From positions 1 through 64,000 of the forward strand of contig CADAJJ010000011.1 of NCBI GenBank assembly GCA_902788205.1: a stretch of 64,000 nt of DNA, read 5' to 3'. Below, piece after piece: positions 34,002 to 43,410 of this stretch. The first letter of the stretch is position 1. Every line of letters starts with the position of its first letter. This DNA is from RUG023 sp900315435. Its GTDB lineage: Bacteria; Spirochaetota; Spirochaetia; Sphaerochaetales; Sphaerochaetaceae. The position numbers and the translations under genes were made by a program. The notes beneath the pieces are model-generated. The model ran no database searches. It saw only the letters and a program-made list of their open reading frames with translations, and was not told the DNA's origin.

Positions 34002-35270
34002 TCAGACAAAACCCCGGCAAGTACGCCCGCCCCACTGGCGGCTATGGGACTGCTCCCGCTGTATCGTCGCCTCGAAGTCTGCCTTCGGGTCACAGTTCCG
34101 CTCGATGGCAAGGGCCGTCTGGCTGAGGCGCCTGATACACTCGCCCTTTTCCTTCCAGCCCAGTCTGGAACGATCTATGGCGTCGCCAAGAATACGGATC
34201 GATTCGTCATAGACCTTGGTCGGGACCGGAAACGGATGACCATCCTTACCCCCATGGGCAAAGGAGAAACGAGCCGGGTCGCAAAAGCGGCTCGGGGTTC
34301 CGAAGATCACTTCGCTGACCAACGTCAGGGACTGCAGGGTCCGCGGGCCGAGACCCGGGGTAAGCAAAAGGCTTTCGAAATCCTTCGGCTGGCTCTCATA
34401 TGCGGTTGCCAGCACCCCGCCGAGACGCTTCAAGTCCACATCATCCGCCATGACCTGGTGACGTCGGGGCATGACCAAGTCACGACCGGTCTCGATGACG
34501 ACCTGCTCGGAAGGAAGGGTTTCCGGAAACAGTTCCAGCTGGCCCTCCGGCACGGACACGTTTCGGGCCACAGCGCGGATTTCTTTCAGTGTCCGGTCAG
34601 GACGCTCCCCCGTGGAAAGCGCCAGGATCGAGGAGCGGGTCTGCGTAGCGGCCTTGTCGGTAAGGTTGAGGATCTTCCCCCTGTTCTCCCCCGTCACCGC
34701 CGTGTGAGGTTCCTCGACAAAAGAACGCAGCGAGGCAGAGCACCAGTGGTACCGCCTGGCAGTCTTGCTCTGGATGTTCATGCCCTGCTGGACCACAGCC
34801 CAGTCGCCCTCGTCGGTGACGATGAAGTTGTGCTGGTAAAGCTGGAAGCCATCCTGCACCGCCGCGCTGTCCACCTTGGCGCACAACCGGCTGGCACGGG
34901 CAAGGGACAGGCCGTCCAAACCGGTCGTCTCGCCATAGGAAACCAGTTCCTGCGGACTCTGGCGGGAATACGAGCCTCTACCGCCTGCCACATACAGGCC
35001 GAACTCGCGGCTGTGGGCGTTGATGCCGCGCTTGAGGGCATACATGACGCTCGTGGTGATTCCGCTGGAGTGCCAGTCCATGCCGAGCACCGCCCCCAGG
35101 CTCTGGAACCAGAGCGGGTCGGAAAGGCGCACCAGCACCTCCCGCTTGCCATACTCCATCAGCAAGGCCCTGACGATCTCGGTCCCCAGTTGCATCATCC
35201 GGTCGGCAAGCCATCGCGGCACCGTACCGGAATGCAGCGGCAAATCCGCATATCCCGTCCTCTTGATCAT
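34002..35270 (-). CDS. DUF763-family protein
   Basis: 422 residues. The N-terminus I-K-R-T-G-Y-A-D-L-P-L-H-S-G-T-V-P is the typical opening of DUF763 (PF05559), and the region around residue 310 has a helix-hairpin-helix-like L-L-T-P-G-L-G-P-R-T-L-Q-S-L that could bind DNA. The family is known mainly from archaea and thermophiles/anaerobes and has no assigned reaction. It lies 38 nt downstream of the EamA gene and 43 nt upstream of the MFS gene on the same strand, so it may belong to a loose operon. Confidence 0.88.
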   Translation of the reverse strand: MIKRTGYADLPLHSGTVPRWLADRMMQLGTEIVRALLMEYGKREVLVRLSDPLWFQSLGAVLGMDWHSSGITTSVMYALKRGINAHSREFGLYVAGGRGSYSRQSPQELVSYGETTGLDGLSLARASRLCAKVDSAAVQDGFQLYQHNFIVTDEGDWAVVQQGMNIQSKTARRYHWCSASLRSFVEEPHTAVTGENRGKILNLTDKAATQTRSSILALSTGERPDRTLKEIRAVARNVSVPEGQLELFPETLPSEQVVIETGRDLVMPRRHQVMADDVDLKRLGGVLATAYESQPKDFESLLLTPGLGPRTLQSLTLVSEVIFGTPSRFCDPARFSFAHGGKDGHPFPVPTKVYDESIRILGDAIDRSRLGWKEKGECIRRLSQTALAIERNCDPKADFEATIQREQSHSRQWGGRTCRGFV

Positions 35271-35308
35271 GCAAATACGTTACACCTGTTACCAAGAATG
35301 GACAACAC

Positions 35309-36193
35309 CTACCGTTCTTTCCACCCACTGACCACCATGCCTCCGATGGCGAGAACCGCACCGAGCAGAGAAAGAGGCGTCAGTCGTTCCTGCAGGAAGA
35401 GGCTGCTGGCAACCAGGGTCACGACCGGCGAGGCGTAAATGTAGAACGAGGCGTTCACCACCCCTGCATACTTCATGGCGAGATTCCAGGTGACGAAACA
35501 GATGCCGCTCGCAAGCCAGCCCAGAAAGAGGAGATGGCCGATGAAGGGCCAGCGCACAAGTTCTCCGAACCGCCATGGGGCAGGCTCAAACAGGTTGACC
35601 ACCAGGATTCCAATCAACGCGATCAGGAACATCACCCTCGTCGCCGGGAGCATGTCGTAGCCCCCACGTGTCACCCTGGTGGTGAAGAGCGAATAGAAGC
35701 CCCACATGACCGCCGCACCGAGCGCCATCACATCCCCTTTCGGGTTCAGGTGCAACACCTGGCTGCCATTGAAGGAAATCAGGACGATACCACAGATGGA
35801 AATCAGGAAACCGGCCAGATACTTCATCTTCAAAGGAGTACGGAAAGCAACCGAACAAATCAGGATAGTGAACATCGGGGCGGTACTGACGATGACGCTG
35901 GTATTGCTGGCATAGGTATAGGTCAGCGAGCTGTTTTCCAGAAAATAATACAGGAAGACACCGAAGAAACCCGCCCCTGCGAAGTCCAAGACATCCCGTC
36001 CCGACCGCACGTGCAGGCGATGGGGATGGATGACCCAAAGCAACAGGTAGCCAAGCAGAAACCGGCAGAAGAGCAGCTGCAGGGGAGACATGACCGCCAG
36101 CAGCCTTTTGCTCGAAACGAAGGTGACCCCCCAGACAAGACAGGTGAAGGCCGCCAGCAAGTTGCCGGCAGCCTTGCGCGTGGCTTCAGTCAT
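35309..36193 (-). CDS. EamA/DMT-family transporter
   Basis: 294 residues with ten predicted membrane helices in two EamA repeats (about 8-140 and 155-290). DMT proteins export amino acids or other metabolites. Its start overlaps the aminotransferase stop by 8 bp, which suggests coupled expression and possibly export of an amino acid related to that enzyme (inference). Confidence 0.92.
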   Translation of the reverse strand: MTEATRKAAGNLLAAFTCLVWGVTFVSSKRLLAVMSPLQLLFCRFLLGYLLLWVIHPHRLHVRSGRDVLDFAGAGFFGVFLYYFLENSSLTYTYASNTSVIVSTAPMFTILICSVAFRTPLKMKYLAGFLISICGIVLISFNGSQVLHLNPKGDVMALGAAVMWGFYSLFTTRVTRGGYDMLPATRVMFLIALIGILVVNLFEPAPWRFGELVRWPFIGHLLFLGWLASGICFVTWNLAMKYAGVVNASFYIYASPVVTLVASSLFLQERLTPLSLLGAVLAIGGMVVSGWKER

Positions 36194-37391
36194 GCATCAT
36201 CCGCCTGCGGTAGGCCTTCAGGCCGGCAGCAAGGCATTTCAAGGAATGGCGGAGGTCATTGGGATTGATCACATAGGCAAGCCTCACCTGCCGGGTCCCC
36301 AACTCCTTGTGGACATAGAAGTCGGCGCAGGGGGCGACCATCACCGTCTCGCCATCCAGGTTGAAATCCTTCAGCATGAAGATGGCGAACTGCTCTGCAT
36401 CATCGACCGGAAGTTCCGCCACCAGGTAAAATGCTCCCTTCGGGGTGTTGCACTTCACCCCATCGATGTCGTGCAACCCGCGGACCAGCACGTTGCGTCG
36501 CTCCTGGTACTCCTTCTTCACCTCGGCGATATAGGTTGTCTCGTCGGCCCGGAGCGCGGCCAAAGCGGCATGCTGCTCGATATCGGGCGGGCAGAGCCGG
36601 GCCTGGCAGAGTTTCAGGACGCCACCGAGGAACTCCTTGTTCTTGGTGACGATGGCTCCGACACGGCTGCCACACATCGAGAAACGCTTGCTGAAGGAAT
36701 CGATGCAGACGACGCGGTCGGCATACTCGGGGAAGCTCAGCACGCTGACGAAGTTCTTGCCGTCGTAGCAGAACTCGCGGTAGACCTCGTCGACAATCAG
36801 GAAAATGTCGTGCTTCCTCACCAGCTTGAGCAACTGGAGCAGCTCCTCCCTCGTATAGACATGACCGGTCGGGTTGTTCGGATTGCACAGCAGGATCGCA
36901 CCGGTCTTGCGGGTAATCTTGCTCTCGAAATCGTCGATGGTCGGCAACACGAAACCGTCGTCCATGCGGCTGGTCACAGGCACCAGGTTGACCATCGCGA
37001 CGTTGGCGAACGAAGCGACGTTGGTGTAGTACGGCTCGGGAATGATGACTTCGTCATAGGGGTCGCAGACCGTCATGAAGGAGAATTGGATCGCCTCGGA
37101 GCCACCGGTGGTGATCAGGATGTCCTCCGGATCAACCTGGCAGTTGTAGCCTTTGTAGTATTCACTCAACGCTTCACGTAATTCGGGAAGGCCTTCGCTC
37201 GGGCCATAGGCGATTGTCTTGGCCGAATAGTCCTGGACCGCTTTCAAGGCAGGTTCGGGAGTCTTGATGTCGGGCTGGCCGATATTCAGGTGATAGACCT
37301 TGATACCCTTGGCTGCCGCTTCACGGGCATACGGGCTGAGTCTGCGAATGGGGGAACACTGAAAACCGTCGATACGATGAGACATTTGCAT
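36186..37391 (-). CDS. PLP-dependent aminotransferase (class I/II)
   Basis: 401 residues. Fold-type I aminotransferase with N-P-N-N-P-T-G, D-E-V-Y-R-E-F and the PLP-lysine motif S-F-S-K-R-F-S-M-C-G-S-R-V-G. The N-terminal I-R-R-L-S-P-Y-A-R-E-A and the overall pattern resemble aspartate/aromatic-type transaminases; the substrate is unspecified. AAGGAG lies 9 nt before the ATG at 37391. It is the first gene of the aminotransferase-EamA(-DUF763) group. Confidence 0.94.
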   Translation of the reverse strand: MQMSHRIDGFQCSPIRRLSPYAREAAAKGIKVYHLNIGQPDIKTPEPALKAVQDYSAKTIAYGPSEGLPELREALSEYYKGYNCQVDPEDILITTGGSEAIQFSFMTVCDPYDEVIIPEPYYTNVASFANVAMVNLVPVTSRMDDGFVLPTIDDFESKITRKTGAILLCNPNNPTGHVYTREELLQLLKLVRKHDIFLIVDEVYREFCYDGKNFVSVLSFPEYADRVVCIDSFSKRFSMCGSRVGAIVTKNKEFLGGVLKLCQARLCPPDIEQHAALAALRADETTYIAEVKKEYQERRNVLVRGLHDIDGVKCNTPKGAFYLVAELPVDDAEQFAIFMLKDFNLDGETVMVAPCADFYVHKELGTRQVRLAYVINPNDLRHSLKCLAAGLKAYRRRMMHD

Positions 37392-37496
37392 AGGATGGCA
37401 CTCCTTGAGTAGCTATGGCGGGCCAGCAAGGGCAGCCCCTCTCCGAAAGGCCACCCCTGTTTCTGGCTGAGTCCCGGTACCGCGTTGACTGTTCGT

Positions 37497-38804
37497 CTAT
37501 GCGCGGACCGGGTCCGTAGCCGCCGCAGCCTCAGTCGCGGACGCAGGAAGATCCTCGTCCTTGATGCCCTGGCTATTGTTGATGAGGATCTGGATGAACT
37601 TGCGGTTGTCCAGAAGCGGACTGATCGAGCGTCCATGGTGCAGACGGTTGATGATGCGGGCGAAGAGCTCGGTCACATCGGCCTGCACGAACCACTCCTT
37701 ATCCAGCAGGTCATGCCCGTGGCAGACGGCATTGGTACCGATGATACGGTAGAAGACGCCCTCCTTGTAGGCCGCGTCAAAGGTGTCGACAGCCCCGCAG
37801 TTGAAGAACGGAAGGCTGATCATGCAGATGATCCGCTTGGCACCCAGCCGCTTCAGCTCACGCATCGCCATCAGCATCGTGCCTCCGGTGGCGATCATGT
37901 CATCCGCCATCAGGACCGTCTTTCCTTTCACATCTCCAAGCAGGTTGATCGACTTGATGTTGGTGTTCTTGGCGTTGGTGCTCACCTGCGAGTAGTCGCG
38001 CACCTTGTACAGCATGGCAAGCGGGCGATGGAGCGCCTGGGCATAGAACTTGTTGCGGCTGACGGCACCGGTATCCGGGGAGACGACCACCAGGTCGGGG
38101 TCGTTGAAATCGATGATCTTGTGCAGCGCGATCAGGGTCTGGTAGGAACCATGGAGGTTCTCCAACCTGATATGACTGAAGCTGTTCTCGATCTCACGGC
38201 TGTGGATGTCGAGGGTGATGATGCGGTCGACATCCAGCATCTCGCACATATGGCCGAACATGCTGGCGGTAAGAGCCTCGCGGCTCGCTTTCTTGTGCTG
38301 GCGGGCATACGGATAGGTCGGGAGGACCAAGGTGATCGAGTCGGCACCGGCAAGATGGACGGCGTTGATCGTGGTGAAGAGGAACATCAAATGGTCGTTG
38401 ACCGACAACTTGATCGGCTCATCGGCTCCGGCGACCGCGACAGGTTCCTCGTTTGCCATGTCGTAGATGATGTAGACACGCAGCCCCCGGACAGGATCAA
38501 GCAGCTCCGCCTTCTCCTCTCCATTGGCGAACCTGGTATACTTCACCTTGACGGTGAAATCAGGAACCTGGAAGCTGGTCGGGCATTTTGCCTTCGGAAT
38601 ACTCTTGCTGTCCAAATCGTCGATCAGGGTGACCGCCTTCAGTACCTCCTCTTCCGACATCCCATGGCGTTTCGCCAGCGCGGAAGAGAGCTTCTCATAG
38701 CGTTCCACATACAATCGGCGCAGATGCTTGACGATCTTGCTCGTGAAATACTCACTGCCAGGACCGGCAATTACCCCAAGCTTGTGCGGCTTTACGATAC
38801 TCAT
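37497..38804 (-). CDS. prs: Ribose-phosphate pyrophosphokinase, long spirochaete form
   Basis: 435 residues, well above the usual 310-330 of bacterial PRPP synthetases. The core is recognisable: Y-P-Y-A-R-Q-H-K-K, the D-I-H-S-R-E region, V-S-P-D-T-G and the PRPP-binding V-M-A-D-D-M-I-A-T-G-G-T. It makes PRPP for nucleotide, His and Trp synthesis. The extra length is N-terminal and internal. The start at 38804 was chosen from an AGAGGA site 6 nt upstream and because the earlier in-frame start lies in the palindromic leader. Confidence 0.93.
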   Translation of the reverse strand: MSIVKPHKLGVIAGPGSEYFTSKIVKHLRRLYVERYEKLSSALAKRHGMSEEEVLKAVTLIDDLDSKSIPKAKCPTSFQVPDFTVKVKYTRFANGEEKAELLDPVRGLRVYIIYDMANEEPVAVAGADEPIKLSVNDHLMFLFTTINAVHLAGADSITLVLPTYPYARQHKKASREALTASMFGHMCEMLDVDRIITLDIHSREIENSFSHIRLENLHGSYQTLIALHKIIDFNDPDLVVVSPDTGAVSRNKFYAQALHRPLAMLYKVRDYSQVSTNAKNTNIKSINLLGDVKGKTVLMADDMIATGGTMLMAMRELKRLGAKRIICMISLPFFNCGAVDTFDAAYKEGVFYRIIGTNAVCHGHDLLDKEWFVQADVTELFARIINRLHHGRSISPLLDNRKFIQILINNSQGIKDEDLPASATEAAAATDPVRA

Positions 38805-38825
38805 CTCGCTGTCCTCTTTTCGGTG

Positions 38826-38840
38826 ACGGTGTATCACCGT
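38826..38840. promoter_or_regulatory. 15-bp palindrome upstream of prs
   Basis: ACGGTG-TAT-CACCGT is a perfect 6-bp inverted repeat with a 3-nt centre, 22 bp before the prs start. It could be an operator or a leader hairpin. A TTGCAG with TAACAA downstream is a possible promoter just before it. Confidence 0.5.
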
Positions 38841-38903
38841 GTATTGTTAGTAGGTCTTCGTAGCCTACTGCAAAAAAAACCGTTTTGCTAGAGGGGAAGG
38901 AGT

Positions 38904-40280
38904 TTACAACTCGATGGTGTCCACCCCTTCGAGCCCCGAAAGATGCTCATAGGCGTCATGGACCAGCTGTTCCTTCTCCTTGACCAGGCCTTCCATCAGA
39001 CAGGCGTCTTTCATCGTCGCGTCCAACAGCAAGTTGCCTGGGGCACCGATGCTGGTGCGGCTCTTCAGGGCGGCCGTGATATCCTCGGGAACCTTGACCA
39101 TCTCCAAGTGCAGGCCGACGTCCTTGTAGGCGTCGCGGAAGGTCTCACCATTCCTGACCCGCTGGAAGACCAAGTCGGTGGCGTACAGGAGCGAGTTGCA
39201 GGCGCCCTTCAGCTTGTCTTCGTGGACCTCAAGCTGGCTGACCATGCGCGCCATGATGGCGACCAGCAGCCACGTGGTCGATGCGCCCTCGATCAACGGA
39301 GCCTTGGTGTCCTGGAAATCCCGGTTGTAGCCGGAAGGGAGCGCCCTGACCAACGCCTTGACGGTTGCCGCGTCCCCATCGACAATCGCGCTGCGGCTGC
39401 GGGCCAGCTCCAAACCGTCAGGATTCTTTTTCTGGGGCATGATCGAACTGCCGGTGGTCAGCTCCTTCGGCAATGAGAAATAGCCCAATTCGGGCAGGGT
39501 GAAGAGCATCAGGTCCTGCGCCAGCTTGCTGATGGTCAAGGCGATATAGTCGCAGTGGTCAAGCAACATCCCTTCGAACTTGCCCCGGCTATCCACCGAG
39601 TAGAGGACATTGCGTTGCGGGCCTTTGAAACCCAACAGGCCCGCCGTGTAGGCGCGGTCCAGCGGCAACGGGACGCCGTAGCTGGCGGCCGCCCCCAGCG
39701 GACTATGGTCCAAAAGGCCTTCCAGGTCGAGCAACAGGCCGGTCTCATCAATCAGCTCCTCGGCAAAGCTGGCGGCCCAGGTACCCACCGACGAGGGCAT
39801 GGCGATCTGCATGTGGGTACGTCCCGGCATCGGTGTGAACTCGTAGCGCTTGGCGAACGCAAGGAGTTCCTTGGCGAAGGAAAGCGTCTCCCCGGCAAGG
39901 CGCAGCGCATAGTCGCGCATCCACAGGCGCAAGGCAACCTGCACCTGGTCGTTGCGGCTGCGGCCGGTATGGATCTTCTTACCGACGTCGCCGTAGCGTT
40001 CGGTCAGGAAGTTCTCGATCGCCGTATGGCAGTCCTCGTCGCTTCTCTGGATCGGGAAGTCATGCCTCTGGCGCAACCTGATCACCTCGCGGAGCCCCTC
40101 CATCAGCGTCTCCCCTTCCTCTTGGGTCAACAACCCGATTTTCACCAGACCTTTCATGTGTGCCATGGAAGCAAGCGCGTCACTGATGACCAGATGCTGG
40201 TCGAGAAGATAATCACTGCCGACGGTGAATTTCTCCATCAGCGTATCCAGCGAGTAGTTTTTCTGCCACAATTTCGCCAT
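38904..40280 (-). CDS. argH: Argininosuccinate lyase
   Basis: 458 residues. The superfamily signature G-S-S-I-M-P-Q-K-K-N-P-D is intact, as are H-T-G-R-S-R-N-D-Q and the T-M-P-G-R-T-H loop (P-M-P-G-R-T-H-M-Q). It splits argininosuccinate to arginine and fumarate in the last step of arginine synthesis. GGAG lies 8 nt before the ATG. No argG or other arginine genes are nearby. prs follows 99 bp downstream, probably under its own promoter. Confidence 0.97.
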   Translation of the reverse strand: MAKLWQKNYSLDTLMEKFTVGSDYLLDQHLVISDALASMAHMKGLVKIGLLTQEEGETLMEGLREVIRLRQRHDFPIQRSDEDCHTAIENFLTERYGDVGKKIHTGRSRNDQVQVALRLWMRDYALRLAGETLSFAKELLAFAKRYEFTPMPGRTHMQIAMPSSVGTWAASFAEELIDETGLLLDLEGLLDHSPLGAAASYGVPLPLDRAYTAGLLGFKGPQRNVLYSVDSRGKFEGMLLDHCDYIALTISKLAQDLMLFTLPELGYFSLPKELTTGSSIMPQKKNPDGLELARSRSAIVDGDAATVKALVRALPSGYNRDFQDTKAPLIEGASTTWLLVAIMARMVSQLEVHEDKLKGACNSLLYATDLVFQRVRNGETFRDAYKDVGLHLEMVKVPEDITAALKSRTSIGAPGNLLLDATMKDACLMEGLVKEKEQLVHDAYEHLSGLEGVDTIEL

Positions 40281-40329
40281 ATCGAATCTCCGCTGCATCC
40301 AGTGTATGGATTGGCTCCAGCGCGGTCAA

Positions 40330-40360
40330 TCGACAAGAATGGCGGAAAAGACCGTATGGT
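40330..40360 (+). promoter_or_regulatory. Possible promoter of the lipoprotein gene at 40366
   Basis: TCGACA (40330-40335), 19 nt, TATGGT (40355-40360), then 5 nt to the ATG. The spacer is longer than normal and a TAGGAT just before the ATG could act as a weak ribosome-binding site, so the leaderless call is uncertain. Confidence 0.35.
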
Positions 40361-40365
40361 AGGAT

Positions 40366-41256
40366 ATGAGACATTCCTATCTTGCCACTTTCCTGCTCTT
40401 TTTGGCCGGTTGCAACCCGCAAGCCACCCTCACCAACCTGGGGGACCTGCACGCCCCGTCCCTCGTCTCTGCGGTCATGACGGCTTCCGATAGCGCCCGG
40501 TTGGTATTCGACGAACCGCTTTCCCCCAACGGCTCGAGCGCAGAAAGTCCCATCGCCATCGCCAGCATGGCTGTCGAAGGGAACGAGCTGTACGTATACT
40601 TCCAGAAGGCGCTTCCGCTGGACCGGACCACCGTCCTGAACGGCCGGGTCAAGGACGGGCGTGGGAACAGCTGCAACTTCACCGTCCCCCTCTGGGGGAA
40701 AAACGAGCATCCTGCCACCTTGCTGATCAGCGAATGCACCACCAAGGGGACCAAAAGCCAGCCTGACCGGGTCGAGCTCCTGTGCGTCAAACCCGGCTCC
40801 CTCAGCGGACTGACAGTAGCGGACGGTCCCCCGGGATGGGGAAACGACCGATGCGTCCTTCCCGACGAGTACCTCTGGCCGGGAACCCGTATCGTCATCC
40901 AGTTCCAAACCGGAGACGAACAGCTTCCCTACCGCTCCAGCCTTGCAGGACTTGGTTCCAACAATGGCTGCATCGTCCTGCTGGGCGACCCATCGGCAAA
41001 CGCCGAGGTGCTGGACGCCCTGGTCTACAGCAACCGGCAGAGCGACCTGTACGGAGGCTGGGGAACCAGCTCCACCCAGAACGCCATCAAACGGCTTGTC
41101 GAGCTGGGTGGATGGGAAAGCGACTTGCCCTCCTCCGCCGTCGACTCCACCCACAGCACCTCGACCAGGAGCATGCAGCGTCTTGGCGAGACGGACACCG
41201 ATAGCGCCTCCGACTGGGTAATCGCTCCGACAGGAGGAGCCTCGTGGGGATATTAG
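40366..41256 (+). CDS. Lipoprotein with lamin-tail-like domain
   Basis: 296 residues. The lipobox is L-A-G-C (Cys16). Residues about 115-230 resemble an LTD (lamin tail) domain: I-S-E-C-T-T, V-E-L-L-C-V...G-L-T-V-A-D-G and a later V-L-D-A-L-V-Y. Such domains in bacteria are extracytoplasmic and often bind other proteins or polysaccharide. A remnant Ig-like N-terminal part precedes it. It is divergent from argH and convergent with the esterase gene at 41277. Confidence 0.85.
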   Translation: MRHSYLATFLLFLAGCNPQATLTNLGDLHAPSLVSAVMTASDSARLVFDEPLSPNGSSAESPIAIASMAVEGNELYVYFQKALPLDRTTVLNGRVKDGRGNSCNFTVPLWGKNEHPATLLISECTTKGTKSQPDRVELLCVKPGSLSGLTVADGPPGWGNDRCVLPDEYLWPGTRIVIQFQTGDEQLPYRSSLAGLGSNNGCIVLLGDPSANAEVLDALVYSNRQSDLYGGWGTSSTQNAIKRLVELGGWESDLPSSAVDSTHSTSTRSMQRLGETDTDSASDWVIAPTGGASWGY

Positions 41257-41276
41257 GAAAGCCGCATGTCTCCACG

Positions 41277-42101
41277 TCAGATGTGGGCTGCGATGAATTC
41301 CAGGATCGTCTGTTTCACGGAGTCCCGGAAAAACGGGTGGTCGGCGTGCTCCGCTCCTTCGACCAGCACCAAGTCGGAGGGCACCCCGGCCTTCTGCAAG
41401 GCAACATACAGTTCCTCGGATTGGCTGGAGGCGACCTGGCTGTCGCCCGTACCATGCACCAGCAGGATGGGTTTGGAGACTTTCGGGTCTACCGATTCTG
41501 CCAACACCGGGTAGGAGAAGGCGTCATACGGAATCTCCTGCTTCTCCGGGTCGAAGCCCAACGTCCGCACGTTGGTCACCGGGTACAGCCCCACCGCGCA
41601 GCAGACGCCGCTCGGATATTGGCCGTAGAGCCCGTTTCCATAGCGCTCCGACGCTCCGGACAGCCCGGACAGCACACTGAAATAGCCGCCGGCCGATTCT
41701 CCCATGATGGCGATCTCGTCGCTCTTGACGTGCAACGCCTTCGCGTTGGCCCGGATATAGCGGATGGCACAGGAAATCTGCTCCATCTGGGCCGGGAACC
41801 TGGTCTTGAAGGTGGTCCCGTACTCTACGCTCGCCACGACGAAACCGTGGCGGACGTAATACAGCAGTTCCGGCATCCAGACATTGCAGTCGACCTCACG
41901 GAAGGACCCCCCTGCCAGGAATACCAGGCAGGGGTAGTCGGTGACCGTATCGTCATACGAGAAATGGCTTCGCGGCCGCATCACCGACAGGTGCAGCGGC
42001 TGGCTTGCGGCCCCGCACCAGAAGCTCGTCTGCATGTAGACAATTCCCGTCGTCAGGAGCACCACCGGATGGTCGCTTCCTCCAGAAAGAACCGTACGCA
42101 T
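41277..42101 (-). CDS. Alpha/beta-hydrolase (esterase/acetylxylan-esterase-like)
   Basis: 274 residues. Serine-hydrolase triad: nucleophile Ser in G-E-S-A-G-G (about residue 136), Asp in H-G-T-G-D-S, and His in A-E-H-A-D-H. The oxyanion G-G-S-F segment near residue 64 matches the BD-FAE/HSL-like branch. Probably removes acyl or ester groups in the cytosol. A GGGGG site precedes the ATG, 8 nt after the phosphodiesterase stop. It is the last gene of the importer locus. Confidence 0.9.
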   Translation of the reverse strand: MRTVLSGGSDHPVVLLTTGIVYMQTSFWCGAASQPLHLSVMRPRSHFSYDDTVTDYPCLVFLAGGSFREVDCNVWMPELLYYVRHGFVVASVEYGTTFKTRFPAQMEQISCAIRYIRANAKALHVKSDEIAIMGESAGGYFSVLSGLSGASERYGNGLYGQYPSGVCCAVGLYPVTNVRTLGFDPEKQEIPYDAFSYPVLAESVDPKVSKPILLVHGTGDSQVASSQSEELYVALQKAGVPSDLVLVEGAEHADHPFFRDSVKQTILEFIAAHI

Positions 42102-42109
42102 GATTCCCC

Positions 42110-43402
42110 CTACCGGAGCAATTCGTCCATCGCCTTTCCGTCGATATCGTCGGGCATCTCGAATCCCAGCGCATTGGCGAAGGTGGGAGCCTCGTCGACG
42201 ATCGGATGGACACCGGTCCGGAATCCTTCCTTGAACGCAGGTCCCTTGGCGAGGAAGACCGGCTGGGGTCCTTTGTCCGGCAGATAGCCATGGGTGGCAT
42301 GCCCGGTCCGGTAATCGCTCGTGTCGAAAGACCGCACCAATGGGGGCAGCCAGCTGTCTGCAAAAGAGGTATATCCGTCGGTTTCCAGCACAAAGGAGAA
42401 ATCACCGCCCAACCGCTCCTCACGCCGCGATTCCTCTTCCGTGTAGACGTGGCTGATACCGTAGACACCCTCGGCGCACAGGCCGTCCAGCAGATCTTTC
42501 GTCTTCTGCCAGACCCGCTTGTCCGCAGGATCCTTCAGATAGACAAGGGCGGAAGCACCACCGCTGAGGACGTAGGCGTCCCAGTCCTTGATCTCTCCCT
42601 TTTCGTCCAACCGGATCAGTCCCGCCTGCACCAGTTTCACGTTCAGGCAGAGGTTGCGCACCACGTCGATCTGCCCGTGGTCGCTGATCAGGCAGAGGTT
42701 GGTCGACTCCAGAAGTCCGGCCCGCTCCACCGCGTCCATGATGATGCCGATGAAGCGGTCCGTCTCGATGACACCAGCGTCCACCTGCGGAGTGAAGACA
42801 CCCGTATGGTGGCGGTAGGCGTCGATATTGGCGGGATGGATCGCCAGCAAATCAGGCTGGAACTGCGTGACGATGTCGGCAGCGACATGGATCAGAAATT
42901 CGTCGCAACCCGGATGGACCCGGTTGGTCAGAATCGGCTCGTACCGGTCGATGATCGAGAGCACCTCGGGCGAGGAACCCATCCGCTTGAACGCCTCATG
43001 GACCGTGTCCTCAGGCCCCTGGGGCCAGTACTCATCGCACAGCCAGTCGATATGCTCGTGGTTGCCGGTCACCGGCCAGAAGACCGCGGCGGTGGTACAT
43101 CCCGCTTTCTTGGCCATGTCGAAGATATCGGGACGCCTGACATGCTTGTGGTCCCACGCCCAAGGCTGCTTGTGCAGTCCGACCGTGAAGTCCAAATTCC
43201 CATAGATGCCGTGTTTGTCCGGGTAGCATCCCGTCACCACGGAGGTGTGCACGGGATAGGTGATGGTCGGATAGATGGTCTTGATGTGGTCGCACTCCAC
43301 CCCTCCGGCCAAGTACTTCTTGTAGTTCGGTAACGTTTTCAACAAGGAAAGGTCTTCCGTGACCATTGCGTCCGCGGAAAGAATGATGAGTTTTTGTTTC
43401 AT
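42110..43402 (-). CDS. Nucleotide pyrophosphatase/phosphodiesterase-family enzyme
   Basis: 430 residues, no signal peptide, so cytosolic. Alkaline-phosphatase-superfamily phosphodiesterase (PF01663): metal Asp in L-S-A-D-A-M near the start, nucleophile Thr in Y-P-T-I-T-Y-P-V-H-T, N-L-D-F-T-V, and the metal set S-D-H-G-Q and G-T/H-A-T-H-G-Y near 240 and 395. Such enzymes cleave phosphodiesters or pyrophosphates. In this locus it may act on an imported phosphodiester, taking the place UgpQ has in the E. coli ugp operon (hypothesis). AGGTT lies 8 nt before the ATG. Confidence 0.9.
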   Translation of the reverse strand: MKQKLIILSADAMVTEDLSLLKTLPNYKKYLAGGVECDHIKTIYPTITYPVHTSVVTGCYPDKHGIYGNLDFTVGLHKQPWAWDHKHVRRPDIFDMAKKAGCTTAAVFWPVTGNHEHIDWLCDEYWPQGPEDTVHEAFKRMGSSPEVLSIIDRYEPILTNRVHPGCDEFLIHVAADIVTQFQPDLLAIHPANIDAYRHHTGVFTPQVDAGVIETDRFIGIIMDAVERAGLLESTNLCLISDHGQIDVVRNLCLNVKLVQAGLIRLDEKGEIKDWDAYVLSGGASALVYLKDPADKRVWQKTKDLLDGLCAEGVYGISHVYTEEESRREERLGGDFSFVLETDGYTSFADSWLPPLVRSFDTSDYRTGHATHGYLPDKGPQPVFLAKGPAFKEGFRTGVHPIVDEAPTFANALGFEMPDDIDGKAMDELLR

Positions 43403-43410
43403 GATGCAAC

